Assembly: GCA_022820835.1 (NCBI GenBank)
Contig: JAJEET010000053.1
Coordinates: 17,042-81,041, forward strand
Source: Candidatus Poribacteria bacterium
GTDB taxonomy: Bacteria; Poribacteria; WGA-4E; WGA-3G
Length of the DNA stretch: 64,000 nucleotides
Reading direction: 5' to 3'
The notes beneath the pieces are model-generated. The model was not told the DNA's origin. It saw only the letters and a program-made list of their open reading frames with translations, and did no database searches. This document shows, piece by piece, positions 17,594-26,700 of the stretch (position 1 is the stretch's first letter; every line of letters begins with the position of its first letter). The translations under genes were made by a program, and so were the position numbers.

Positions 17594-17654
17594 TAGTATT
17601 CTGCTCGTAATGGGTAGGTTTTGGTCGATTTCCATTCGGGTATGTACTGCCGAA

Positions 17655-18560
17655 TTAGTCGCTTCCACCGCTTTCTGAATCAGCGGATTTGATCTCATAT
17701 TTCTTCAATTCAAAGGTTTTAACCGTTGTTGAAGCCACAATCCCAGGCATAGGAATAGTTTTCAGAAGGATATCTGCCGCTTCTTGGTGAAACTTGACGA
17801 TTCCGACGTTGGGAGCTAGCCACAACGTTGTAACAGATTCGCCAGGTGGTTTTAACTCTCCATCTCCTGCTGCATCACCGAATCTCGCCACGCCTGTATG
17901 CGTTCGGTATTCAATTTTCAAACAGTCTTCAAAAGTACCAGCAAGTGTCTCAATACTCTCCGTGCCTAAGATATCGCCTTTTTCAATGATAGTAAATTCA
18001 AGTACGACTTCTTGAGGATCTCCCTGCGGAGGATCAAGTGTTATGGTGACTTTGGCTTTTATCTCTGCCACGTCCCATTTTTCGTTGTCGGTGGTAGATG
18101 CTGGCAGCATGTAGAAATGGTCTTGTGCTTCTACCTCAATCTTGTGGAGCACATTAAAGTCTATCTCCGCTTGGGGTGGTGCCATTTCCTTTAGCATTTT
18201 GCGGAGAGCTTCCATCTCTTTAGCAAGGCGTGCCTGCACTGCTCTTTGTGCTTCATCACCGACCCAGAACGTAACCTGCTTTTCACCGACTTGATATAGG
18301 TTTGCGTGGATGTGATAGTCGTAATCTACCCAGTTCTCTAAGGCAGGTTCATAGTCAAAAACACGGTGTATCTTCTTTGCAATCTCTTCACTTTCAACGG
18401 CTCGACGTGTTACTTCGTTTCCATTTTGGTCTACGTAAACCCAGTAACTTCCGAGCGTATCTGGAAAATATTGAAAGGTTTCTGACCCATCGCTTATGAG
18501 GGCTATACTGAACCCAAAAACGAGTAAAAGTGCAAAGATAGTGTGAAATGTTTTTAACAT
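17655..18560 (-). CDS. Secreted hypothetical protein with C-terminal beta domain
   Basis: The start is the ATG at 18560 (MLKTFHTIFALLL...), with a GGAAGG ribosome-binding site. The longer frame to 18581 lacks one. A signal peptide covers about residues 1-24. The mature protein begins FPDTLGSYWVYVDQNGNEV and ends with LAPNVGIVKFHQE. These two blocks resemble WHYSDESGNEI and APDVGIVKFTQ in the lipoprotein at 49628, so the two are probably distant paralogues. A Lys/Glu-rich helical insert lies at about 105-125. Function unknown. Confidence 0.6.
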   Translation of the reverse strand: MLKTFHTIFALLLVFGFSIALISDGSETFQYFPDTLGSYWVYVDQNGNEVTRRAVESEEIAKKIHRVFDYEPALENWVDYDYHIHANLYQVGEKQVTFWVGDEAQRAVQARLAKEMEALRKMLKEMAPPQAEIDFNVLHKIEVEAQDHFYMLPASTTDNEKWDVAEIKAKVTITLDPPQGDPQEVVLEFTIIEKGDILGTESIETLAGTFEDCLKIEYRTHTGVARFGDAAGDGELKPPGESVTTLWLAPNVGIVKFHQEAADILLKTIPMPGIVASTTVKTFELKKYEIKSADSESGGSD

Positions 18561-18683
18561 GTTAATTTCCTTCCGTGGCATCCGTTTTAGGTGAGTTTGA
18601 TTAGATAGACGTGTTCAGGCGAAAAGGATAGTAAAAGTTTAATCGGAAACTCACAAATTGGCAAGTAGAAGTTAAAAAAGTTG

Positions 18684-18712
18684 TTGACATTCTTAAAGCT
18701 GTATTGTATACT
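18684..18712 (+). promoter_or_regulatory. Consensus sigma70-like promoter for the sulfatase gene
   Basis: TTGACA (18684-18689), a 17-base spacer and TATACT (18707-18712). The predicted start is near 18719. Confidence 0.7.
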
Positions 18713-18797
18713 CGATCTATCGATTGGATAATGTCAGTTGTCTTTGTCCACTACATTCATACGCTTTGCACACGTTGAAGATGAAAAATATAAAAAT

Positions 18798-20126
18798 ATG
18801 AAAAAACCAAATATAATCTATATTCATTCACACGACACGGGACGGTATGTGCAACCCTACGGACACGCGATCCCGACCCCGAACATACAAAAACTTGCGG
18901 AAGAGGGTGTTGTGTTCCGAAACGCGTTTTGTGCGAATCCGACCTGTTCGCCGTCGCGCGCTGCACTCCTCACCGGACAGTGGGCACATAGCTGCGGTAT
19001 GGGCGGATTGGCGAACCGCGGCTGGAGTCTCCCTGTATCCGACCATCTCATACCGCATACGCTAAACCGTAACGGGTATGTCACCGCATTGGCTGGGTTC
19101 CAACATGTTGTGCGAGATGTTCAAGAGACAGGCTACCAACGGCTCTTAGCACAAGATAGCGGACGCGACGGTGCAGAGGAACGCGCACGCAACTTCATCG
19201 CCGAGAACCACGATGCTCCCTTCTTTTTAGATGTCGGTTTCGGTGAAACACATCGCCGCGCGAAAGGATTCGCACCACAGCCAGAAGGTGAGTCGAAGAC
19301 CGATCCGCGCTATGTGAAACCACCTGCACCGTTCCCTGACACACCTGTAACGCGTCAGGATATGGCGGAATACATAGATTCAGCCCGAACACTCGATCAA
19401 AAGATGGGTGTGGTTTTTGATGCCCTCGAAGAAAATGGGATCGCTGAAAATACACTTGTGATATGTACGACTGACCACGGACTCGCCTTCCCCCGAATGA
19501 AATGCCACCTTAGCGATCACGGTATCGGCGTAATGCTGATCGTCCGCGGTCCTGGCGGTTTTGATGGTGGGCAAGTCGTGGACGGATTGGTTAGCCAAGT
19601 GGATCTATTCCCTACGATCTGTGAATTGGCAGGTATTGAAGCACCCGCGTGGTTGCAAGGTACTTCTGTTTTACCGTTGGTTCGCGGCGAGGCGGACGAT
19701 GTTCGCTACGCTATTTTCGCGGAAGTCAATTATCACTGTTGCTATGAACCGCAGCGCGCCGTCCGGACGCAGCGGTGGAAATATATCCGACGCTATGACG
19801 ATGCTGAGAAATGGGCACTGCCGAATTGCGACGATAGTATCAGCAAAACTTTCATGCTGGAGCACGGTTGGGCGGATCAACCCGTTGAATCGGAGCGGTT
19901 GTACGATGTCGTATTTGATTCATCGGAGGCGCACAACCTCGCTGGGGATCCCGATCACGCGGAGGTTTTGGCAGAGATGCGCGAGCGTTTGGAGCAGTGG
20001 CGGTCAGAAACCGATGATCCGGTGAGTGAGAACCAGATTATGGTCCCACCAGAAACAGCTGTGGTAAATGATCCGACGGATGTGTCACCGGGGGATCAAC
20101 ACTATCCGGCGCGTGAGATGGTATAG
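18798..20126 (+). CDS. Type I sulfatase (formylglycine type)
   Basis: I place the start at the ATG at 18798 (MKKPNIIYIHSHDTGRYVQP), the usual beginning of this family. Upstream in-frame starts only add a non-homologous stretch. The sulfatase signature C-x-P-x-R is CSPSR with Cys51 as the residue to be converted to formylglycine, followed by AALLTGQWAHSCGM. Metal-site blocks are HSHDTG near the N-terminus and CTTDHGLAFPRMKCHLSDHG (about 228-247). The family hydrolyses sulfate esters of sugars, glycans or aromatics. No signal peptide is visible, so it may be cytoplasmic. It is one of four sulfatases in the window. Confidence 0.9.
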   Translation: MKKPNIIYIHSHDTGRYVQPYGHAIPTPNIQKLAEEGVVFRNAFCANPTCSPSRAALLTGQWAHSCGMGGLANRGWSLPVSDHLIPHTLNRNGYVTALAGFQHVVRDVQETGYQRLLAQDSGRDGAEERARNFIAENHDAPFFLDVGFGETHRRAKGFAPQPEGESKTDPRYVKPPAPFPDTPVTRQDMAEYIDSARTLDQKMGVVFDALEENGIAENTLVICTTDHGLAFPRMKCHLSDHGIGVMLIVRGPGGFDGGQVVDGLVSQVDLFPTICELAGIEAPAWLQGTSVLPLVRGEADDVRYAIFAEVNYHCCYEPQRAVRTQRWKYIRRYDDAEKWALPNCDDSISKTFMLEHGWADQPVESERLYDVVFDSSEAHNLAGDPDHAEVLAEMRERLEQWRSETDDPVSENQIMVPPETAVVNDPTDVSPGDQHYPAREMV

Positions 20127-20137
20127 GGTCAATGTAA

Positions 20138-20165
20138 GGGCGGATATTGTATCCGCCCACTTTTA
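20138..20165 (+). terminator. Hairpin terminator between convergent genes
   Basis: The arms GGGCGGATA (20138-20146) and TATCCGCCC (20150-20158) pair perfectly around TTG and are followed by ACTTTTA. The T run is short, so it may be a weak terminator. It lies between the sulfatase and the end of the minus-strand HerA gene. Confidence 0.6.
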
Positions 20166-20212
20166 CAAACAACATCGACTAATTGTTGACTAATTGTTCT
20201 ACAGATAGAACA

Positions 20213-21421
20213 TCAGAAAAAGGAACGACTTGTCGTTATCTCTTGAATTTCAGCCCCCCCGTGTGCACTACGTCGCGGACGGACACGGATTGTGTTAACA
20301 GACTCGGTCTCGTCATCAACCAGAAGTGCCTCGCCACGGCGGTTAAGTTGCCGAATATACCCTTTCAAATCACCTTCCATGTACGTCGCGCTCAATCGAT
20401 CAAGGGCGTTGATGTCGTCCCACGTCGTAATTTTATGTGCCATAATCAAGTCGCACTGCGAAAGCAATTCGGAATCAATTGCCGAAGGTTGTTGCGTAGC
20501 GACGATAAGACTCAGTCCGGGCTGCCGCCCCTCTTTCACCCAACGAATTAACATATCTTTACACAAGGATGCTCTTCCCTGCGGTACAAACTGATGTGCT
20601 TCATCAATTGCCATCCAAACTCGAGGCAGACTTGTTTCCATTCCAAATTCTTCGCGACGGCGCATCCGCGTCCGTTCTGTAAACAATCGTCGCGCAACAA
20701 TATCCAACACTAAATTCCGCAATCCTTTAGTGCCTGCATCAATTACACTTAAATCCAAAACGTTAATGTGTTCCAAGGAAAAGACATCGGTCAATCGGGT
20801 CGGTTCTTCAGAGAAAAATCCCCATCTCTGAGCGGCTGTCAAGCGATTTTCGAGTGCTTCCACTGTGGTGCCTTTAGCCCGCGTGTCTTTACGGAGACTT
20901 GCGAGGATATCTGAAATATTGAAACTGTCATGGTTTTCGTGGAGGGTATCCACTGCCCGCCACATCGCTATCCCCATAGAATTATTGATTTCCAAATCAA
21001 ACAATTCACACCAAGCATCTGGTGACAGGTCATGCGCGTTAATCCATAACGATGTTACCTCAACGCCGTTCGTTTGCAGCCTATTAACTATTTGAGCGTC
21101 TCCGAAACAGGCAAGTGGATCACCTGGGACAATCAGACGTACCGGAAACCCTTCTGTTAGTAATCCTGCTTGTCGGACTTCATCCGATTGGCTTTCGTTG
21201 GCTGAAACCATTGTGTGATAGATGCCCATGGGATCAGCAATAATCAGAACCGCTTTTCCTCGTTCCTGTGAAAATAATTCTTCTGCAATCACGCCGAGTG
21301 TGTAACTTTTTCCGGAACCGCGTTTCCCACAAATAAAAATAGCGCGGGAACCAGTTGCTCGGATATAAGCAATTTCTTCACTTTGATAATCCGTTCCGAC
21401 TCGTAAATTGACTTCAGCCAT
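20213..21421 (-). CDS. HerA/FtsK-type ATPase
   Basis: A 402-residue P-loop ATPase of the HerA-FtsK class. Walker A is GKRGSGKS (32-39), Walker B is VWMAIDEAHQF with D273-E274, and the sensor-like ATQQPSAID is at 308-316. An arginine-containing C-terminal segment (RQLNRRGEALLVDD) follows. HerA-type proteins form hexamers that move DNA, and often pair with nucleases or, in defence islands, with other effectors. Here it follows the PglZ-domain gene by 15 bases and ends the cluster. I infer a DNA-translocating or DNA-remodelling role in the system. No nuclease partner gene was recognised in the window. Confidence 0.85.
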   Translation of the reverse strand: MAEVNLRVGTDYQSEEIAYIRATGSRAIFICGKRGSGKSYTLGVIAEELFSQERGKAVLIIADPMGIYHTMVSANESQSDEVRQAGLLTEGFPVRLIVPGDPLACFGDAQIVNRLQTNGVEVTSLWINAHDLSPDAWCELFDLEINNSMGIAMWRAVDTLHENHDSFNISDILASLRKDTRAKGTTVEALENRLTAAQRWGFFSEEPTRLTDVFSLEHINVLDLSVIDAGTKGLRNLVLDIVARRLFTERTRMRRREEFGMETSLPRVWMAIDEAHQFVPQGRASLCKDMLIRWVKEGRQPGLSLIVATQQPSAIDSELLSQCDLIMAHKITTWDDINALDRLSATYMEGDLKGYIRQLNRRGEALLVDDETESVNTIRVRPRRSAHGGAEIQEITTSRSFF

Positions 21422-21436
21422 TAAACACCTCTTATG

Positions 21437-22531
21437 TTATTCATAAATATCCCAAAATGGAACTAATGATTCTTGTGCTGAGATACCACCGTGAAAACCC
21501 CATTCTGTTACCTTACGGTTTTTTGTGATAACTTTGTCGCCAGTTAAAACAGTGTAGATGCCTTCATCGGTCTTCAGCATAAGAACATTCTCGCCTCCTA
21601 CAATAGTTCCTTCAGCGTACCGTGCACTGCCTTTTTCTTGCGCCAGAGGCACGATGTCTTGGTCGGCATACCAAAGAATACCATGATCGGCAGTAATAAA
21701 GAGACGATATGATTTTCCAATTTCCTGCAATACCTCAAGGAGCAACAAAATATCTTGTTTTAGATCTTCAAGAAGTAAGTTAACATTTGGACGCTCCCTG
21801 TTAAAATGGCAAACGCCATCAAGCCCAGCGCGGATAATCTGCACATAGGTGTGTGCAGACCACTCCGATGTCTTTATTGTCTGTAAAACTTCATCAAAGG
21901 TTGTCATGCGATGTAGTTGGTTTGGTGGAAATTGAAAAAAAAGCGTGTTAGTCAATGCATTCTTAGCGCGCTCCCAATATGAAAATCCCAACCGCCGGAT
22001 ATATCCCAGTTCAAAAAGTCTGTGTGTTAAGACCGGTGAACCGATAAGTCGTTGCATAGCACTGCTCGTAATGCTTAATCCATCTACAAGGCATGGCTCC
22101 AGTATTGCTTGCGGTAATTCCCAGTCTATAACATCATAAAAGGATAAACCATCGAAAACCAGCAGAACGACTATCTGTGGTAATTCTTGACGAATTCGCT
22201 CTGTAATTTCTGCAGCGACATCGGATTGTTTGCACAGATTAGTCGTTTCAAAACGGTTTGGTAATGCTTCATTGACCTGTTCTATTGAAGGAAGTGCTGG
22301 AAACTCAATTGTCGGAAAACCGAAAACCTGCGTTAATTCTTCTCGGTTTGATGGCGATAAATTTACAAAAAGTGTTGAATCTGCATCAATTTCGCGAGGT
22401 GAGTCAATTCGGTCTCGCCACTCCTCCACGGTTGTTGGACACCAAACATCAGTAAGGCAAAGTTCCCACAAGGCGCGATAGTTTTGCGGGATTTCAGTTA
22501 TGCGGGGGATTGTGCACAATTGCTGTGCCAT
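21437..22531 (-). CDS. PglZ-domain protein
   Basis: A 364-residue protein with the alkaline-phosphatase-like PglZ fold in its C-terminal two thirds. Key motifs are VVLLVFDGLSFYDV (D127, first metal ligand), SITSSAMQ (153-160, candidate nucleophile Ser/Thr), LFITADHGILW (D282-H283) and GFHGGISAQESLVPF (H348). The N-terminal about 115 residues are not recognised. PglZ proteins are shared by BREX and Pgl phage-defence systems, where they are required but their exact chemistry is not settled. The gene lies between a two-TM protein and the HerA gene. Compared with BREX PglZ (about 800 residues) it is short, close to a domain-only form. Confidence 0.85.
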   Translation of the reverse strand: MAQQLCTIPRITEIPQNYRALWELCLTDVWCPTTVEEWRDRIDSPREIDADSTLFVNLSPSNREELTQVFGFPTIEFPALPSIEQVNEALPNRFETTNLCKQSDVAAEITERIRQELPQIVVLLVFDGLSFYDVIDWELPQAILEPCLVDGLSITSSAMQRLIGSPVLTHRLFELGYIRRLGFSYWERAKNALTNTLFFQFPPNQLHRMTTFDEVLQTIKTSEWSAHTYVQIIRAGLDGVCHFNRERPNVNLLLEDLKQDILLLLEVLQEIGKSYRLFITADHGILWYADQDIVPLAQEKGSARYAEGTIVGGENVLMLKTDEGIYTVLTGDKVITKNRKVTEWGFHGGISAQESLVPFWDIYE

Positions 22532-22573
22532 TTCATTCTGTCCTTTGTGCTCGGGACCAGAGAATGTGCCTAC

Positions 22574-23008
22574 CTAACTATCTGTCTCTGGGGCTTTTGG
22601 GGGTTCGGGTTGTGGTTTATCCTGGCCGTTTTTAGCCCATTCCACCCATTCTGCATGTTTTTTCTGTGCTTCGGATAAACCTTCAGCTAAACCTTTTAAA
22701 CGCGCTTTTTCGAGCCTCCGATACTCAAGTTTTTCAAACAGTATCTTCACTAACATGATAACCTCCCAGGCAACTTCCCATATTTCCATGAGAATCACGG
22801 CGATAAATGTAAAAATGGGTAAGGCCGCGCTTGTATTTAATATGATCGTATTTAGGGTTTCTCCGTTAGGTCTGAGTATGAGAAATACATACAGTATCTC
22901 CAAGGCAATTACATGGATTAAAATGGCGAGCGACCATTCAGGCGTTACAATCTCTCGCCAATTTCTACCTGATTTTCCTTCAGTCATAGGATCCTGTTTT
23001 TTTCTCAT
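22574..23008 (-). CDS. Two-TM membrane protein with proline-rich tail
   Basis: A 144-residue protein. Two hydrophobic segments (about 26-45 and 55-78) are followed by a charged helix (FEKLEYRRLEKARLKGLAEG) and a proline-rich end (QPEPPKAPETDS). No family is recognised. It is the first gene after an internal promoter at 23060-23032 and precedes the PglZ gene by 42 bases. It could anchor the PglZ/HerA part of the system to the membrane, or act as an effector. That is inference from its position only. Confidence 0.65.
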   Translation of the reverse strand: MRKKQDPMTEGKSGRNWREIVTPEWSLAILIHVIALEILYVFLILRPNGETLNTIILNTSAALPIFTFIAVILMEIWEVAWEVIMLVKILFEKLEYRRLEKARLKGLAEGLSEAQKKHAEWVEWAKNGQDKPQPEPPKAPETDS

Positions 23009-23031
23009 CTCTATAGAACCGATTTTTAATA

Positions 23032-23060
23032 ATTTTAATCGCTTTTTCGGGATTTGTCAA
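23032..23060 (-). promoter_or_regulatory. Internal promoter for the TM-PglZ-HerA unit
   Basis: On the minus strand TTGACA (23060-23055), a 17-base spacer and TAAAAT (23037-23032). Transcription would start near 23025, giving a short leader to the ATG at 23008. This splits the defence-like cluster into two transcription units. Confidence 0.65.
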
Positions 23061-23215
23061 TGTTATAAACGGGTTGGGTAAGGCTATTTAGTTTAAGAAA
23101 TAGATTCACTTGTGTGTAGGTGCCGTAATAATAACGCAAGTTGCTATCTATGAGATTTTAATAATGGAGTCTGAGTTTTTCCACGGTAAACTGTTCGTGT
23201 ACGGACGCATAGGTA

Positions 23216-23246
23216 CACAGACTAACAATCTATGCTACAACAAAGG
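23216..23246. repeat. Interspersed repeat overlapping the end of the small ATPase gene
   Basis: The motif CACAGACTAACAATCTATG-CTACAACAAAGG has relatives at 30544-30577 and 31325-31354 that share CTAAC, then a T-rich gap, then GCTACAA. This copy covers the last codons of the gene at 23222. Confidence 0.55.
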
Positions 23247-23770
23247 TTTTTGACGTACCACCACAAGCCTGAACGTTGCTGAGCATACTCATTAAAGTCC
23301 TCAAAATGAGATTCACTAAATTGTTGGCGTATGATATTTTCTATGTGGACGATGTCAATGTCTGTCAATGTTAGCTCAATCTTCCGTATATCATCATCAA
23401 TGGGTTGACGCGTGATTAAGATAACATTCTTTGGACCGGTATAATCCTTTTGTCCCCATCGGATCCTACCATAAAGTCGGCGTGCTTCTTGACGGGTGTG
23501 GGGAGCGTTATCAATTGCTACAACCGAATCGCGTGAAACCTGTACATCATAGCGAGATGGATTCGGAAAATAGAGGAGGTCAGTGCGATGATGCAAACAG
23601 TGGAAAATAAAAGTTTTCCCAACACCGGGTTGTCCGTACAGGTTGATGTATGGTTCCCATGTTTGAATAGCAAATAGAAGCATATTTCGCGCGGAAATTT
23701 GAGAAGGCATTAGCGTTTCCATCGTTTCCGCTAATTTTGAGAGTTGTTTATGATAGGTTAACCAATTCAT
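23222..23770 (-). CDS. Small AAA-like P-loop ATPase
   Basis: A 182-residue protein with Walker A GQPGVGKT (46-53), Walker B SVVAIDNAP (D87) and a sensor-like segment NVILITRQP (about 115-123). This is the core of an ATPase with little else. The start is 11 bases after the stop of the 1320-residue ATPase gene, so they are probably translated together. The last residues (KNLCCSIDC) are encoded inside an interspersed repeat (23216-23246), so the original C-terminus may have been replaced. It might serve as a regulatory or loading ATPase for its large neighbour. Confidence 0.75.
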   Translation of the reverse strand: MNWLTYHKQLSKLAETMETLMPSQISARNMLLFAIQTWEPYINLYGQPGVGKTFIFHCLHHRTDLLYFPNPSRYDVQVSRDSVVAIDNAPHTRQEARRLYGRIRWGQKDYTGPKNVILITRQPIDDDIRKIELTLTDIDIVHIENIIRQQFSESHFEDFNEYAQQRSGLWWYVKNLCCSIDC

Positions 23771-23781
23771 TTAATAGGTTG

Positions 23782-26700
23782 TCAAACGTTTGACCGCAAT
23801 TCATACAATTCCTCTAAGCATTCAACAATTGCGCGAGCTGAAGGGAAAGTGCCATCCTCTATCAGTGGGTTTACAGCATCATGTAACCTTTGTGCTGTCT
23901 GGCTTAGAGCACTTCTAAACCTTTGCATATCTTCGTTAATTTTCTCCCATCTCTTCAAATATGCTCGACCATCTTCGCCTAGGGAAATCAATGTAGACAC
24001 CCAATTTCCTAATTCAGTGTCCACTTGCTCAATAGTCAACTCCGAGCGGACTGCCAAGAATTTCTTGTCACACGTCTGTAGATCCTGACGTAAAGCGACT
24101 GATTCATCTTTTAATTCACCAGGGACAGCAAGAATATCAATTGGTTGCCGCAAATCACGGTTGAGACTATCAATTTGCCGCCTCGCTTCGCCTATAACTT
24201 CCCTTAACAACTTTTCAACAACCTTTTGCCGAGTGTCACGGTAACATCCATCTTGATCAGCAGGATTCCAACTTACGCCAATATGTGGTTTCTCAAGGAG
24301 TTTCCGCAAAAGATTCTCAAGGTTATCTTGATATTTGATAAATTCATTTTCTTTACCTTTTTCATATGTGCCAAATTCGGAATTAATGCTATCAATCTTT
24401 AACTTGAAGTGTTCACTGTTACTTAAAATATCTTTAAGGTTTTGGCGTTTTTCAGAAAGGTGTTGTCTTATCTCGCCCACAACATCATTCAACCGATCAA
24501 TTAGATTGCCGACTTCCATATCTTCGCGACTGTTTTCCATTGAGCGTTTATCGTTATGGCACTGTCGCGCTAGCTGTCTCCACGGATCGAAAAGTTGGAA
24601 CAATTCTTCGGTATCATTCTGTCTCTTACTCAGATTTTTAATTTGCGTGTCAACTTTAATTCGTTCCGATTTCAATCGATCAGCTGTCTCAATTGCTTTG
24701 AATAGTGTCTGATCTGATTCATAAGTTTCAACTTCACGATCAACCATATCTCGCACTTTCGACTGAATTTTCGTAATTTCATCAGAAAGGCTTACATAAG
24801 CACGTTTCACATGGTTTTGGATATCATCAAAAAGGATTTGGCTGAAATCTACCGGCGGATAATCTGTTTGCTGTTCTAAAACCGTAGGAACCGGGAGACG
24901 AAGTCTCTCAAGTTCGGTAATCTGTTGTTCAAGACAATTCTGCTCGGTGATAATCATATTGCGGCAATACTGCTCAAAGTTCCTCTCTGTCGAATTCAAC
25001 TTTTGACGCAATTCCTCTTTTTGTACCTCATCATTTTCAATGCCCCCAGTCTGGATGAGATTACGGACAGAGGTGAGAACCTCATATTGATAGTCAAACC
25101 CCTTAGATTCTGCTAATTTAATCACGTCCTCAATATTACTCAATTTTGCTTCCAATTCGGAAAAATTGATAGAAACATCGGCGATATAGAGATGCTCCAT
25201 ACCAATTTCGCTTTTGGTCTTGATTATACCGCGGGTATTGAGAATATCTACTAACTCATTAATTTCGTCCTTGGCATAACCAAGCTTAGCAGCATACTCG
25301 TGGACGAAAGGAAGCGTTATTGCATTAACAACCTCCCCATCAACAATAATAGTTGTGGAACTGGCCTCAAGTTGTTCTACGAGTCGCTTTTCAAATCGAT
25401 GAAGCGTAAACAAAACATTTACTTGTTCTTGTTTGCTTGTAACTTCGACTTGCCTCCCAGTCCTGTCCTCAAATCTCAACAACTCGCGTCCAACAACGTT
25501 ATTGAAATTCCGAAAAGCGGAGATGCTGCTCAATCCAAAATGTCCTGGAACATCGGAATTAACCATTGCCATGGGCTCAATTCCGCGTCTAATTGCAAGC
25601 GTAGGAATATTGCTGAGTGCGAGCTTATATGCATCCAAGTATCTTTTCCATTGCGCTGCCGTGGCAACCGCAGAATAGTCAGGGAATTGCTTTGGTATTA
25701 AAATTCGTAAAACATTTTCAACGAAGTCTTTTCCGGCAGTCACCGATTGAAAATCCGTAAAAAGTTCAACTGGATCAAAGTGAGCCTCTGCCTTAATTTC
25801 AGGTGAAAAAAAATAATGGATCAGTTCATTACGAATCCGCTCTTTAAGAAACCCAACTTCGGCTTCCTGTTTTGCAGATTCCACCATAGAAACTATTGAA
25901 TCATCATCAAAAAAATCCAAGATAGAAAGCAAAAGCAGTGGTGTTATGAATTCAGGAAGGAACAATTCTCCTAGTTTACCGATGTCTTCTGGTACTCGTT
26001 GAGCGTCAATGGGTTGCTGTACATTAAAACGAAAATCAAGACTCTTTGCTGTAATGCAACAAGCGTTGTCTACATGGTTAGTGGTGTCCAAAGTAAATTG
26101 TGTCCGAAACTGGCTGTCGGATGTTGGGAAATTCGAGAGAATTTCTGTGGCAACATCAATGGTTAATGTTCTATCAGGATAATCTGACAAAACTGTGCCC
26201 TTTGCATCCAATCTGCAATGAAATCCAAAATTTCCATTTGTTTCGGTAATAACCCATCCGAGACTAGCTCCTGTCTTTTTCGTTAAAATTTCAGAGAGGA
26301 TATGCCTGCTAAAAGCACGCACGGCAGCGCGGTGGAACTCTTTATCTGCTGGACTAAACGTCCCTCTTAGCATTTTAAGAATTTCATTAAGCTCATCTAC
26401 ACCCAACAAATCGTCCCGATATATTTTTAGAGCCGGTCCCGTGACTTTTATATTAACATGATCCCCAAGGAGCTCTTGGATAACAACATCTTTAGCCTGC
26501 TCAGGAATACCGTACTTCTGGAAACACTCCGACGGGATCCCCTCTGGATGTACACAGAGTAACTTAACGATTTTATCACCATCAGTTGTATTACGAACAA
26601 TCGGTAATCCTATTATCTGGTTATAGGCTGATGCTGTTTCACTTTCTTGTGATCCATAACTGATATTTCCAGAAAGATAATCATCACAAAAATCAAAGAT

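Noticed and set aside
20213..23008. BREX system
   Set aside because: Apart from a short PglZ, no BrxX methyltransferase, BrxC or BrxL-type gene is present; the ATPases are different in size and order.
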